Source: Mactra quadrangularis (lineage: Eukaryota; Mollusca; Bivalvia; Venerida; Mactridae). From it: 64,000 bases of DNA. Below are positions 26,251 through 38,339 of the stretch, piece by piece (positions within the stretch are counted from its first letter, which is position 1; each line of letters opens with the position of its first letter). The stretch covers positions 28,714,702-28,778,701 of the forward strand of contig CM046309.1 of NCBI GenBank assembly GCA_025267735.1, written 5' to 3'. The translations under genes and the position numbers were made by a program. A model generated the notes under the pieces. That model was not told the origin of the DNA and did not search any database. It saw nothing but the letters and a program-made list of their open reading frames with translations.

Positions 26251-26889
26251 TGCATATGTTGACCAATGCATGTAACGATGATTTTTCTACAATAAAAATA
26301 CAGTTTTTTCTCGACGTACCGCGCTATTATGCACGTTGACGTTACGTCCCATGTATTGTTTTGTTTTTTTAAACGCCGAAACGTTGGAATCTAATGAACG
26401 CTTGTAATAAAACGTAAGTCTTGTTAAATTATTGATTATCTTATTAATTTTCACTATGAAAAAAAACACACGTCGTAAAATTGAATAGCTTCTTGTTGCT
26501 AATTGCGTACGAATTTCACGTGCGAAAAGTCTGCCGTTGTTGGACTGCAGGTGCGTAATGACCGGAGGTTGCCTCAATATCGATTTTGGCACACTAGGAA
26601 GTGGGCCAAATATTGATATTTTGGCACACTTGCTCAATACCGGAATATATTGCCCACATTGAGGCTATATTGGCGCACTTTCTCGTCGATTTTGTTACTA
26701 TTTATAGTACCATATGCAATAATAGGACTTCATATCATCTTAGTAGTAAATACCAAGAGTCTTATTTAAAATTGATTTTTTGCTATATTAAAGGGGGTGG
26801 ATTTGAAAAATAAATGATTGCTTTTTAAATCATAATATTTGAACAGATTAAAGCGTTACGTTTCAACATGCTGTCCAGACCCGTTATTT
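26251..26889. other. No gene; decayed inverted-repeat sequence
   Basis: Open frames here are short and without recognisable motifs. The segment 26560-26690 has mirrored words (ggcacact, agtgggc/gcccac) that suggest an old hairpin element. Confidence 0.35.
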
Positions 26890-27022
26890 CCGCAAGGCCG
26901 GAAACTTCTCCATATTATCTAAATAATGGAGGAAAATTGGCATTATAGTCCATGAAAATTAGACTATAATGTCAATTTTCCTCCATTAACTAGATAATAT
27001 GGAGAAGTTTCCGGCCTTGTGG
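26890..27022. repeat. Near-perfect 61-bp hairpin made of two head-to-head SINE-A body fragments
   Basis: Left arm 26890-26950 and right arm 26962-27022 are reverse complements with only a few mismatches, around an 11-base spacer. Both arms carry the SINE-A body word ggagaagtttccggcc and the flanking ttttcctccatt. The right side continues into SINE-A-like gtggaagggtgggtgagtac. Confidence 0.85.
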
Positions 27023-27060
27023 AAGGGTGGGTGAGTACTGCTTATAATTACAGGTGTTTA

Positions 27061-27960
27061 TTACAATGCATGCAATGATGTGACAGTTATAAAAGTATGC
27101 CCATAAATGGATATATTTTTTCAAGTCACACATTGTAAAAGGTATTATCTATATTATCTATATTGATTCTTTTATTTCCTCCTTATCCTAGAAGCAACAG
27201 AAACAACATTTGAAACCACCCGAGTCCAGCACGATTCCGAGTCAAAACCCCTATATATTGGTATATAAACCCTGCGTTTTTCGTTGTGTTTGAATCGACT
27301 TATCATTCATATATTTAAGATCATTTTGAAATTTTACGATTGTTTTTTTAGATAAACGCATGTTTGAGAGTTGTAATGGAAGAATCGCTCCATAACAGCA
27401 GATAGTACATGTATGTAATCGTACGATATTATGTTCTAAAAAAGCGCAACAGTCAGTAACCACTCCCTTAAGTGTAAAACGTACGACGATACTCTGATTC
27501 AAACGTAATTAATGCATAACTCTTTCGTTTTTCATTTGTGAACAGGGATAGTAAAGTATTTTTAAAAATTACTACAAATATACGAGTGAATACAGTTAAT
27601 TCATAGACAAGCCATATCATATGTTATATTTACTTAAGTAAACCAATATTATACAATATTCGAATCCTAATTTTTGACGTGCTATATCAATTACAGTAAT
27701 ATACCTATACATTTCAAGAATAATGATTAATCATATTCGTTTTGAAATTACCAGATTTATTTAAATTATCATTTATTTCAAAATGCCATCATGTAGAGAA
27801 TATTTCGTACAAAATAAAAGTTTACTCCCCCTTGTAGGGAGTCAAAATTTGTGATTGGGTTTGTTCCCTTTACTCTAGAATTTAGAGTTTGAAGGTACGT
27901 GTATTTGATAAATCGATAGTGTGTAGTGTCATTAACCGATAGAAAATCGATATCACAATT
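27061..27960. other. No recognised feature
   Basis: AT-rich; no coding signal or clear repeat. Small open frames lack motifs. Confidence 0.3.
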
Positions 27961-28250
27961 TATATTTATTCATTTATTGGAGTTAACGCCGTGTCAACAC
28001 AATTTATGTCATTTTACGACGTCCAGCGCACCTAACCTGGCTTTCCTGGACCATTGTCTATAACCAGTACTCACCTACCTTTCCACTAGGCCGGAAACTT
28101 CTCCATATTATCTAATCAATGGAGGAAAATCGACATTATTGTCAAATTTTTATGGAAGGATATAACCTCCCCGGGTGGGATTCGAACTCGCACCCCCTCG
28201 GACACGAGATTCCAAATCCCGGCGCGCTACCAACTGCGCTATCGACCCGG
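27961..28250 (-). repeat. tRNA-derived SINE, family A, copy 1
   Basis: On the minus strand: head gggtcgatagcgcagttggt (A-box), B-box gagttcgaatcccac, a body with gaaaatcga and the mirrored ttttcctccattg, then ggagaagtttccggcc, a conserved tail gctggacgtcgtaaaatgac and an A/T-rich end (taaatga-like repeats). Other copies are at 37552-37834, 38429-38722 and 56333-56565. The tRNA-like head has A and B boxes expected for RNA polymerase III, but no paired acceptor stem. Confidence 0.88.
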
Positions 28251-28873
28251 TTTCGCGATATATGATGAGTAACATACATAGGACAACAACGGTGTCACAA
28301 AAACTGATTGGATCAGACAATTGATAAGTATATGATATGGTATTATGTGACTGAGCAAAATATTTGCATGATAATTATTTAAAATCTAGAAGCTATTTTT
28401 ATGCTATGATAGTAGTGTCGTTGACATGGGAGAAAGTTGGACGTTATGAAAATACTTAACCTACTTTCTGAAATACTGAAATATACAGATTTCTTATTTT
28501 AATTACATAGCTAGATCAAACTCAAAATACTGAAATCATGACAATACTGAAAACTTTTACCCATGCGTTAAAGTTTGTGCTCTAATGATATTAGTAAAAC
28601 AGGCATATTTCTGCAGTAAATTGCACCGGGAATTTTGTATGATGTTATGTAAATCTCTGGCTGTACCAAACATGAAATATCTACAAGTTACTTAAAAAGT
28701 AATTGGCTGGCTAGATGATCCAGTAAAAATCTGTTACCAGTCCCTTTAATACCCGGACTAAGACAATTATTAAAGTATTGCGTAAAACAGGCAGGGTATG
28801 TCTGTTTATTTGTGTTAACACCATTACCTAATATTAGAAAAACAAATACATATTTTAAAATGTTCTTTAGCAT
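28251..28873. other. No recognised feature
   Basis: AT-rich; nothing supported. Confidence 0.3.
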
Positions 28874-29105
28874 AGTAGCAACAGTAGTCCAGTGATAGGA
28901 CGCGCGCTTAGGAATCGAGAGGTCCTGGGTTAGAATTACTTTAGGGGCACTGCTTATTTACTTGAGCAATAAATTTGCCTGCAATTGCTTCACTTCACCT
29001 AGGTGTAAATGGGTACCTGGTAGGGTCATGTTGTGGCTGCCATCTGGCCGTATGTTAACAGTTGGTGAATGACTCGATAATCGGGAAGTTGTTGTCCAGC
29101 CATTC
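28874..29105 (+). repeat. tRNA-derived SINE, family B, plus-strand copy
   Basis: Head acagtagtccagtgatagga (A-box-like) and tcctgggttagaattac (decayed B-box), then tgcaattgcttcacttcacc and gtaaatgggtacctggtagg. It matches the copy at 25625-25898 in order and spacing. The aatgggtacctgg word is a shared SINE body motif. Confidence 0.7.
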
Positions 29106-29437
29106 TCCAGAAATCGTTACCATTTGGGAAAAAAACGTGTCTCCAGGTTATATACGACTATATACACAACGTGAAACAACACTTATTGTTATAATCACTT
29201 GGAAATGTTAACTTAGATTGTTGTTGCAAAAATGGTACAAAAGAAACATTGAAAACTTACGCCTTTTGGAAAACATTAGCTAAGCAAAAACTTTAATAAG
29301 TGGAACAAGAAATGTCTTTAAAAAAAATATTCGGCGCTGTGAAGGATTCATTTTGTTTGAAGTATAAATGTGTATAGTACATGTATTATCTTAATTCATT
29401 TCAATTCCCAAATAAGTAAAATATTTTTTTCGAGATT
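29106..29437. other. Dispersed repeat fragment
   Basis: The stretch 29310-29385 (ttcggcgctgtgaaggattc and following) recurs, diverged, at 41215-41285, so part of this region is a dispersed element of unknown type. Confidence 0.45.
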
Positions 29438-29630
29438 CACATATTGAAATTTTGAGACCTAAACCTTTTCTAGTCCCGCATATTGACAATTTGTAACCGT
29501 ATACTAAACGTTCTTTTCGGGTCTGCATATTGAAAATTTGGATCCGTACACTAAACATTTTTAATGGGATCTGCCTATCGAAAACGTTTAACCTATATTA
29601 TTATTTGGGCCTGCATATTGAACAATAAAT
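29438..29630 (+). repeat. Degenerate tandem repeat, period about 40-48 bp
   Basis: The word gcatattgaaaatttgg with following accgtacactaaacatt recurs at about 29438, 29478, 29525, 29573 and 29613. Single relatives are at 30050 (gcatattgaacatttggg) and 41370 (gcatattgaaaaaatggg). Confidence 0.6.
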
Positions 29631-30820
29631 AAATAGATGCGGATTTATTGAATTTTTCACAATGTTTTCGCGACCAAAATGCAACAAAGGAAGGTAACCA
29701 AGGAACCAAACAAACTTATTTTACTAATTCGAAGAAAAAATACATTGTAAAATTAATATAATTAATACATAGCTCGAATTTAGGAATAAATTTAAACAAA
29801 ATCTTTATGTAGGAATAAAGTTGATTTTTGCCATTGGTGACCTTTTGACCCAAATGCCGGTCTCAGTGTGACCTAAAACTGTACAAACACATTTCATATG
29901 GATTTGGACTATTAACATAAATATTTCTCATATCATTTGCAATGATAAGCGGGTAAATTGAAGTATTTACATGTTTTGCGACTCCAATGTCCCAAAGGGA
30001 AGTAATCGTGCAATAAACCAAACGTTTAATTCGAGAGCGCGCATATTGAACATTTGGGATCGCTATTACTAAACTCTACTTCGGGACAACGAATAGTATC
30101 AAATATTTTATTCACTTCTCTCTCGAGAAGAATTTTATTCATTGGACAAACAGGAATAGTAGAGCAAATTGCATTGGTTAAAAATATAGGTAAAAAGTTG
30201 GCTTAGACAGCTGCGCCGAAAAATGCCGTGTCTCCAGCTCTATTTTTGATATTTGCTTTGAAAAATAAGTAATCTAAGGTTTGCTATTGCTTTTAATATG
30301 TATTTTTTTACAATATATGCGTAGTGAATTGCATAATTTTAAAGATATTTTACTTATACGAATATGAAACTCTTTAAGATTTTCCACATTTCAGAGGTGT
30401 CTCCAAAACAGTCCTATATTACCGTAACCAGAGACATAGATCTAATTCCCTGCCGTAACTATTTTTGCATGGTTAAATTACTTTCCAAAAGGTGCTGTTC
30501 TTAATTGTTAAACCGTTTACTAATACTACAATGAATCAAATATCGTGGGAAACAAAGTTTGAATCTTATCTGTCCAAAGTAGAATGATCAAATTAACTCC
30601 AAACTCAAACTTTTAAATGTCGCATTAAAGAAACTATGCTTCCAAAACGAGCGTAAGACAGTTGCTAGCGACGTCATAGGTGTTTTTACATTGAATTGTT
30701 GTTTGCCACTGTATATTGCCATTGGTGTGATCAAGTGCAAGTAACGCGTACATTTATTGTTACTTCTATATTTATTGAGGGAAACTTTTACAAAACCCCT
30801 GTGTTCCGTAACGCTATTCG
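29631..30820. other. No gene; old repeat-rich sequence
   Basis: No coding signal. At 30205 ttagacagctgcgccgaaaa recurs at 41863, the second shared word between 29.3-30.2 kb and 41.2-41.9 kb, suggesting two diverged copies of one element. Confidence 0.4.
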
Positions 30821-31433
30821 CTATTTAGGGGCCTTCTTGATGAAAACTTAAGCTTGAAAGATCACATCAAAACAAAAAGTAGAACTGTCATGTACAATTA
30901 TTTACGTATCAAAAGTATAAGAAAATATCTGGATAAAGATGCAACGGAAACACTAGTCCTATCTTTGGTCATGCCCGACATCGATTACTGCAATCTGATC
31001 TTGTATGGAATTTCAAAATATATCTTAGCAAATTTCAGCGAATTCAAAACATGTGTGCAAAACTGGTATTAAGGCTAAAAAATCTGACAATTCAAAATAT
31101 GCTTTGTATTCACTGCACTGGTTACCAGTCAAAGCAAGAATCAACTTTAAAATATGTACTTTCATGTACAACTGTTTTACTAAAACTGCACCTGCATATC
31201 TGACTGAAATTCTGCGAAAGCCTTACAAAGCAGATCTGGTCTTAGATCTACAAAATCCAAAGACCTGAATTGTTGGTACCAACAAATAAGAAAAAAAACA
31301 TTCAGTGACAAAAGCTTTAGTACAGTTGGTCCCATGCTATGGAATAAGCTACCAGATGATATCAAATTATCACCTACTTTGAATGTTTCCAAAAAAAAAA
31401 CGATTGAAAAGCATATATATATTGCAAAATAGT
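30821..31433 (+). pseudogene. LINE (CR1/L2-like) reverse transcriptase C-terminal remnant
   Basis: Successive frames give the ordered C-terminal signatures of this LINE branch: LLDENLSLKDHI, IRKYL, SLVMPDIDYCNLILYG, then (other frame) FQRIQNMCAKLVLRLKN, then (third frame) YSLHWLPVKARINFKI with APAYLTEIL, and finally FSTVGPMLWNKLPDDIK. Two frameshifts lie near 31035 and 31085, and an in-frame stop at 31266 separates the last block. The 5' part with the catalytic YxDD box is missing, as in a 5'-truncated insertion. It is in the opposite orientation to the LINE at position 1 and cannot be the same copy. Confidence 0.88.
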
Positions 31434-32619
31434 TTGCTAAAATTTGTCTACTAACCATTGAATGATATTCCATACTTACATGGACAAAAATACAGATTTT
31501 CATTTTAAAACTAGTTTTTAATTAATTGTACTGGTGATTCTATGTTCCGTAACGTAGGAGTTGATCTATAGTTTTTGAACTCGTATATCTTTCTCAGTCT
31601 TAGAATGGTGTACGTTATATTTTTGTTTCAAGACCACAAAGGTTTGAACTTTGCAATAATGTTAAAAATTAAATGATTACAGTTGGGTCATTTTTCGACA
31701 TTTCACTTTTCAAAATGGCAACAATTATGGGAAAATTGCTGTGTCAAGAGTTGACAGAATAGTGATTCTAGCTGTAGACTTAAAAAACTTGCTTTAATTT
31801 AAGCACTCAATTTGGAAGGATGACGTCGATTTAGTCTGCACTAACGATTCATTTTTATAAAGGGTAAGTTGTAGACCTGTGTGTACTAGCAAAACAAATT
31901 ATGAAATTATCAAGGGTTATCAATATGAATTAATGCACGTGTATTCGTTACACGCATAGGTGTATTTTCAAATGATATCTTATTAAAATATTTGTATAAT
32001 TTGTGTAAAAATGGAGTATATTTTAGAAATGTATAATTTGAAACAGGATTTTGGAAAGAATTATTCTCTCATTTATTATAATAACGAAATGTTTATCAAT
32101 TAAAAGCGCAATAAAATTATTTCAAGTTTTTAACACATTGTAACATTTATTCAAATAGTTCAATGAAGTGGAAAGAGAAATTTTCACTTAATAAGATGTA
32201 TTTAAGCTACACGTTCATCTTTATGTAAATCTTAGAAAACAATACATACTTAAAAAATATTGGTTAAGACCAAGTATGGTCTAACTTATAGATCTTATTA
32301 ACTCAGAAAGTAAAGCTATAATTAGAAATCTGGGAATCTACATTCATAATGCATTTTTACTAAGAAATTCTATTTTTGAATAATGTATAATGAAAAAACA
32401 TGTATAATTTCGTTGTGCATGGAGATATATATTGTGTTTATATATTATGTATACATGTATTTGATATATACTTATCTGATAATTCATTTGATAAATATAT
32501 AGTTTCATAGTATATAATTACATGATTAATTAGTAATCATGTATTCTGCTTTTATAAATTTGTAATATGTCATATATTATGACCTTCTCAACGTACGAGT
32601 TAATTAGAATAATTCAGAT
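31434..32619. other. No recognised feature
   Basis: AT-rich; no coding signal. The word gttccgtaacg at 31544 recurs near 30800 and in modified form near 39105. Confidence 0.3.
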
Positions 32620-35122
32620 AAATATATATTTATGATCATTTTATTGATTTCTATACACACTGTGTTGCCATCTATTATCATGCATTATTGTCCTCATACA
32701 TTTGTAAATGTTATGGAAATAAATAAACTATCTATCATGATTAAATAATTGTCAGATTTTTTTGTAATTTTGTTAAAAAAAAGAATCCTTTATGATGTGA
32801 GACAAACTGATTAATAGGTTATGAGAAAAATAAAACTAAAGTAAAAAAGGACGAAAATCTATGTACAATTACAATCGGGGGTAGGTTTTACAAACGTATT
32901 TTTATTTGCACTAAATTGTCATTACCACAACGCTACTTGACTGCTTCCAAATGTTTCGACACAATTTTAAGAATGTTTGAAAAAAATAAATTCAAATTTG
33001 AATTTGTTAACAAGCAGTTTGAAATTTGAGTTTTATTAATGTAGTGAAACTAAAGATGATATGCACATTCAAAGCTTTCAGGACCATCGCCTCATACGTA
33101 TGAATGTAAATGCATTCAAATTGATAAAAAAACATTAATGTAATTCTAACTTGTTGACGATTATTACTTATGTACTTAACAACTTTTCTAACTTCACAAT
33201 TATTTTTCGGGTAAAATTTCGATGATGAGCTGATGTATTAAAAACATGTTGGTTTTTTTCAATTGAGTGTCTGCTTTATTTAATTAGTCGGCAATCATTG
33301 TAACTCTATTTGAATGTAATTCATGCAATTGTAATAGATTTCATGTCATGGCATAATGTCTGCAACTTCGAATTTTGATAGCGTGTATAGGCCAGTTCAT
33401 TGTTATTGTTATTAAGCCTATAAATAGTAACAAGTAGCTGATAAGAAATACATGTAACCATTTGCTGGTTGGCAAGAAATGATAGCGAGTAGATACAATG
33501 AAAAACCAGTAATGTTAAAATTGCAATTACTAAGTCATTTTTCATCAAACAATTTAGTATCTTATATCACTAGAAAGGTCTTGAAATTCATATTTTGAAT
33601 ATTTTAAAATTATTTGTCAAAACATAATTGTTTTTATAAGCGAGTGTAAAACCTAGTGCTTCAAACCGGCAAGAAGATTGTTCGAAAGACAGGTTTAAAT
33701 TACGTCATATATCTTTTTCAAATCAAAATTTTGACAGTCTCCTTATATTGTTAAAATATGAATTTCAAGAACTTTCTGTCAATATAAATATCATAAAAAT
33801 CGGCCGACAAATAAAAAAGTTATCATGATTTAAAAATTCTGCTGCTATCAAATGTATGTAAACATTGGTTTCTTTCTGTCAACCAGTAAATAAACCAAAT
33901 ATAGGTAGCAGGTGCTTGTGACGTCATCCGTGAACTGGTCTATAGGTCCACCTTGAGCCAACAGGACACCCTCTATCATCCTAGCTATAATAATATCTTC
34001 GTGTTTCCCGACTAGATAGGAACAATCATGTATGTATTCTACTCGTTGGTAGCAATTGACAGGCAAAAAAATACATAAAATGCATGAGCTCCATGGACCT
34101 AGCAAACTATGGATCCCCTAATCTGCCATTTTGATGCTATCTTATTTTCACAATTATTTCGTTTAGTACGCAATAATTACTGAAACATATCATGGCCTCC
34201 ACTTATCTAAAAGTTTCACGTCATGTCAACTTGTAAAAATAACATTATAACTAGCTTGAAAAATCAACACACAAATAATAATATTATTATTTCAAAAGAT
34301 TAAAATAATTATTTCATTAAACCGAAATGATAGTTTGTTTAATAGAAAGAAATCATATAAATAAAACATATTTCAACATGTCACTTGAATGGCCCCGTAT
34401 GTTTGTTATATTGCACTCGGGTCTACGGTCTTCGTCGATGTTTCTTGACTTCGGTATTACCAAACACTCTGCTACAGTATAATGAACCGGATACCTTTCT
34501 AAATATATATTATATACCTAATATATAGCATCGGTATTTGTCCCCTTTTTCTTTACCCCTACAAATATAAATTTCTCTTTATATACAATGTACATGTATT
34601 TTAAAGTTTATGTTTTATAATTTAACTCATTCTATGTTAAATTTGCTAATGCATTTTCATGATTTAAGAAAATAAAGGCTTGTTCTGTTCTACCGTTAAT
34701 ATACGAATACACCAAATTAGGAAATGAAATTAATAATAAAATCTTAAAAAATCATAATTACGTACAAACATTTTTCCGTTTGCAAATTCAGTCCTTAAAG
34801 CTTTTTTTAGTCTTGAAAAATCCTTGAAAATTTCTTAAGTCCTTGAATTTCGTGCCACGGATCCAAGCTTTCTCTGTGATGCGATACACTTATCAACAGG
34901 TAATACTCGGGGAAAAAAACCGGTTCTACAATAACCACAAATGGTTCATATATATTAACTAAAAGAATATACAATCCAAGTTATATATCCAAATCCAAAT
35001 ATATATTATTCAATTTTTATTCAACTGTCATGTGTGCATACATTATTCCGTTATGACTGAAAATAGTTATTTACTGAAAACTATGTACAGAGGTTATGAA
35101 ACCAAATATCGTTTACTTAAAT
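32620..35122 (+). repeat. Tandem segmental duplication, unit 1
   Basis: The sequence from aaatatatatttatgatc (32620) to cgtttacttaaat (35122) is repeated nearly unchanged from 35137 to 37085. The offset at the start is 2517 bp and 14 unrelated bases lie between the units. Unit 1 is longer because of a 551-bp insertion (33390-33940). No host gene is recognised inside; small frames seen in both units (for example 34105-33848 and 36070-35876, minus strand) differ at one end because of the insertion and have no motifs. Confidence 0.92.
33390..33940. mobile_element. 551-bp MITE-like insertion with an empty site in the sister unit
   Basis: Ends ggccagttca and tgaactggtc are inverted copies (9 of 10). 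It is flanked by TATA at 33386-33389 and 33941-33944. The homologous place in unit 2 (about 35907) reads gtgtataggtcc, exactly the sequence expected without the element and with one TATA. Inside, gaaattcatattttgaa and ttaaaatatgaatttcaa form a second mirrored pair. No transposase. A TA or TATA duplication would suit a Tc1/mariner-like or related mover; the superfamily is not fixed. Confidence 0.85.
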
Positions 35123-35136
35123 TAAAGAATACAGTT

Positions 35137-37085
35137 AAATATATATTTATGATCATTTTATTGATTTCTATATACACTGTTTTGCCATCGATTATCATGC
35201 ATTATTGTCCTCATACATTTGTAAATGTTATGGAAATAAATAAACTATCTATCATGATTAAATAATTGTCAGGTTTTTTTGTAATTTTGTTAAAAAAAGA
35301 ATCCTTTATGATGTGAGACAAACTGACTAATAGGTTATGAGAAATATAATACTAAAGTAAAAAAAACCGGACGAAAATCTATGTACAATTACAATCGGGG
35401 GTAGGTTTTACAAACGTATCTTTATTTGCACTAAATTGTCATTACCACAACGCTACTTGACTGCTTCCAAATGTTTCGACACAATTTTAAGAATGTTTGA
35501 AAAAAATAAATTCAAATTTGAATTTGTTAACAAGCAGTTTGAAATTTGAGTTTTATTAATGTAGTGAAACTAAAGATGATATGTACATTCAAAGCTTTCA
35601 GGACCATCGCCTCATACGTATGAATGTAAATGCATTCAAATTGATAAAAAAGAACAACATTAATGTAATTCTAACTTGTTGACGATTATTACTTATGTAC
35701 TTAACAACTTTTCTAACTTCACAATTATTTTTCGGGTAAAATTTCTGTGATAAGCTGATGTATTAAAAGCATGTTTTTTTCAATTTAGTGCCTGCTTTAT
35801 TTAATTAGTTGACAATCATTGTAACTCTATTTGAATGTAATTCATGTTATTAATAGATTTCATGTCATGGCATAATCATCTGCAACTTCGAATTTTAATA
35901 GCGTGTATAGGTCCACCCTGAGCCAACAGCACACCCTCTATCATCCTCGCTATAATAATAGCTTCGGGTTTTCCGACTAGATAGGAACAATCATGTATGT
36001 ATTCTACTCGTTGGTAGCAATTGACAGGCAAAAAAATACATAAAATGCATGAGCTCCATGGACCTAGCAAACTATGGATCCCCTAATCTGCCATTTTGAT
36101 GCTATTTTATTTTCACAATTATTTCGTTTAGTACGCAATAATTACTGAAACATATCATGGCCTCCACTTATCTAAAAGTTTCACGTCATGTCAACTTGTA
36201 AAAATAACATTATAACTAGCTTGAAAAATCAACACACAAATAATAATATTATTATTTCAAAAGATTAAAATAATTATTTCATTAAACCGAAATGATAGTT
36301 TGTTTAATAGAAAGAAATCATATAAATAAAACATATTTCAACACGTCACTTTAATGGCCCCGTATGTTTGTTATATTGCACTCGGGTCTACGGTCTTCGT
36401 CTATCTTTCTTGACTTCGGTATTACCAAACACTCTGCTACAGTATAATGAACCGGATACCTTTCTAAATATATATTATATACCTAATATATAGCATCGGT
36501 ATTTGTCCCCTTTTTCTTTACCCCTACAAATATAAATTTCTCTTTATATACAATGTACATGTATTTTAAAGTTTATGTTTTATAATTTAACTCATTCTAT
36601 GTTAAATTTACTAATGCATTTTCATGATTTAAGAAAATAAAGGCTTGTTCTGTTCTACCGTTAATATACGAATACACCAAATTAGGAAATGAAATTAATA
36701 ATAAAATTTTAAAAATCATAATTACGTACAAACATTTATCCGTTTGCAAATTCAGTCCTTAAAGCTTTTTTAGTCTTGAAAAATCCTTGAAAATTTCTTA
36801 AGTCCTTGAATTTCGTGCCAGGGATCCAAGCTTTCTCTGTGATGCGATACACTTATCAACAGGTAATACTCGGGGAAAAAAACCGGTTCCACAATAACCA
36901 CAAATGGTTCATATATATTAACTAAAAGAATATACAATCCAAGTTATATATCCAAATCCAAATATATATTATTCAATTTTTATTCAACTGTCATGTGTGC
37001 ATACATTATTCCGTTCTGACTGAAAATAGTTATTTACTGAAAACTAAGTACAGAGATTATGAAACCAAATATCGTTTACTTAAAT
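35137..37085 (+). repeat. Tandem segmental duplication, unit 2
   Basis: Second copy of the 32620-35122 segment without the 551-bp element. Differences are scattered substitutions and small indels, indicating a fairly recent event. Confidence 0.92.
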
Positions 37086-37541
37086 CAGTGGGGTAATAAA
37101 TCCACCACTGTCGGTTGAATGCTGTTTAAAAATACATTCATTGTCCGTGACCATTGTATTGCTAGATTTTATTCATTTGTAAGAGGCATTAACCATCAAC
37201 CCTGCACTTGTGTAATTTTACACCATAATCAATTTAAATCTGCAAGCCTAATGCGTACACAATTTACAGTTGATTATATTTTAACAAAATGTATTGTATG
37301 ATATTCCCAAACATACAAGGTTGAAAATTATACTTTACTCAATAGTTTAGTCCTTGAATTCAGTAGTTGAATGATGGAAAATTACGGTTCTATCATGTGT
37401 TAATACGTAGGGGAGAGCCGTAACTAAGTTACAGAACTTGTGGCTCAACCCGATTGTCGTATATAGTGTTTTTGATTAGGGTCCGTGCCGATCGCCTGTG
37501 GTTAAAACTTGTTCGCCCAACGTAATATGAATCTTTTTATT
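37086..37541. other. No recognised feature
   Basis: No gene or repeat supported; a 60-codon frame at 37119-37301 has no motif. Confidence 0.3.
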
Positions 37542-37551
37542 GATAAACCAA

Positions 37552-37834
37552 AAATCGGGTCGATAGCGCAGTTGGTAGCGCGCCGGGATTTGGAATCTCG
37601 TGCCCGAGGGGGTGCGGGTTCGAATACCATCCGGGGAGGTTATACCCTTCCATGAAAATTTGACAATAATGTCGATTTTCCTCCATTGATTAGATAATAT
37701 GGAGAAGTTTCCGGCCTTGTGGAAGGGTAGATGAGTACTGTTTATAGACAAGGGTCCAGGAAAGCTAGGTTAGGTGCGCTGGACGCCGTGAAATGACCTA
37801 AATTGTGTTGACACGGCGTTAAATCTATAAAACA
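37552..37834 (+). repeat. tRNA-derived SINE, family A, copy 2
   Basis: Head cgggtcgatagcgcagttgg, B-box cgggttcgaataccat, body ggagaagtttccggcc, tail gctggacgccgtgaaatgac and gtgttgacacggcgtta. Flanked by a 10-bp target duplication gataaaccaa (37542-37551 and 37835-37844), which proves insertion as a unit. Confidence 0.9.
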
Positions 37835-37844
37835 GATAAACCAA

Positions 37845-38339
37845 TCTATGCTAAATTGAGATAAACTTCGATGACTCTTAGTTTGTATGCAATGGTTCGT
37901 TATAAATCAGTTGTTTTAAAATTAAGATTTTGTTCAATGCCTTTTGAAGGACACAGCATTTTATTTGAATACATTGCGTCATAGTCGATTAAATATAACT
38001 TTTATAGACATGGTGCAAAAGCTTTAAAGTGAGCGAATATTCGAAGAAGCGCAGTTATGTTTAAACATGTATTACAATGCATGTGAAATTTGATATAACA
38101 TGTATACTAAGCAAAAGTTATAACGCAAATAGGTACAAAAACGTAAATATTTTCAAAAGTTTTAATGAAAATGATGTGAAATTTAACATGATAATAAAAC
38201 AATTATTTGTCATGAGTATTCAATAGTAAACCAATATGTGAAGATTTTTGGAAAGAAAATATTCACAGAATCAAAAGGCCCTGTAGGAGAAAAAAGTTAA
38301 CAAGATTTGATAATGAGTGTGTGTCTAATTTGAATTCAC
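37845..38339. other. No recognised feature
   Basis: AT-rich; nothing supported apart from proximity to the Tc1 remnant at right. Confidence 0.3.

Noticed and set aside
28160..28250. Functional tRNA gene (also 37556, 38650, 42869, 58466)
   Set aside because: A and B boxes are recognisable, but acceptor stems do not pair and the sequences continue into SINE bodies with target duplications.
32620..37085. LTR retrotransposon with two long terminal repeats
   Set aside because: The two similar segments are adjacent (14 bp between them) with no internal gag-pol region, so a tandem duplication explains them better.
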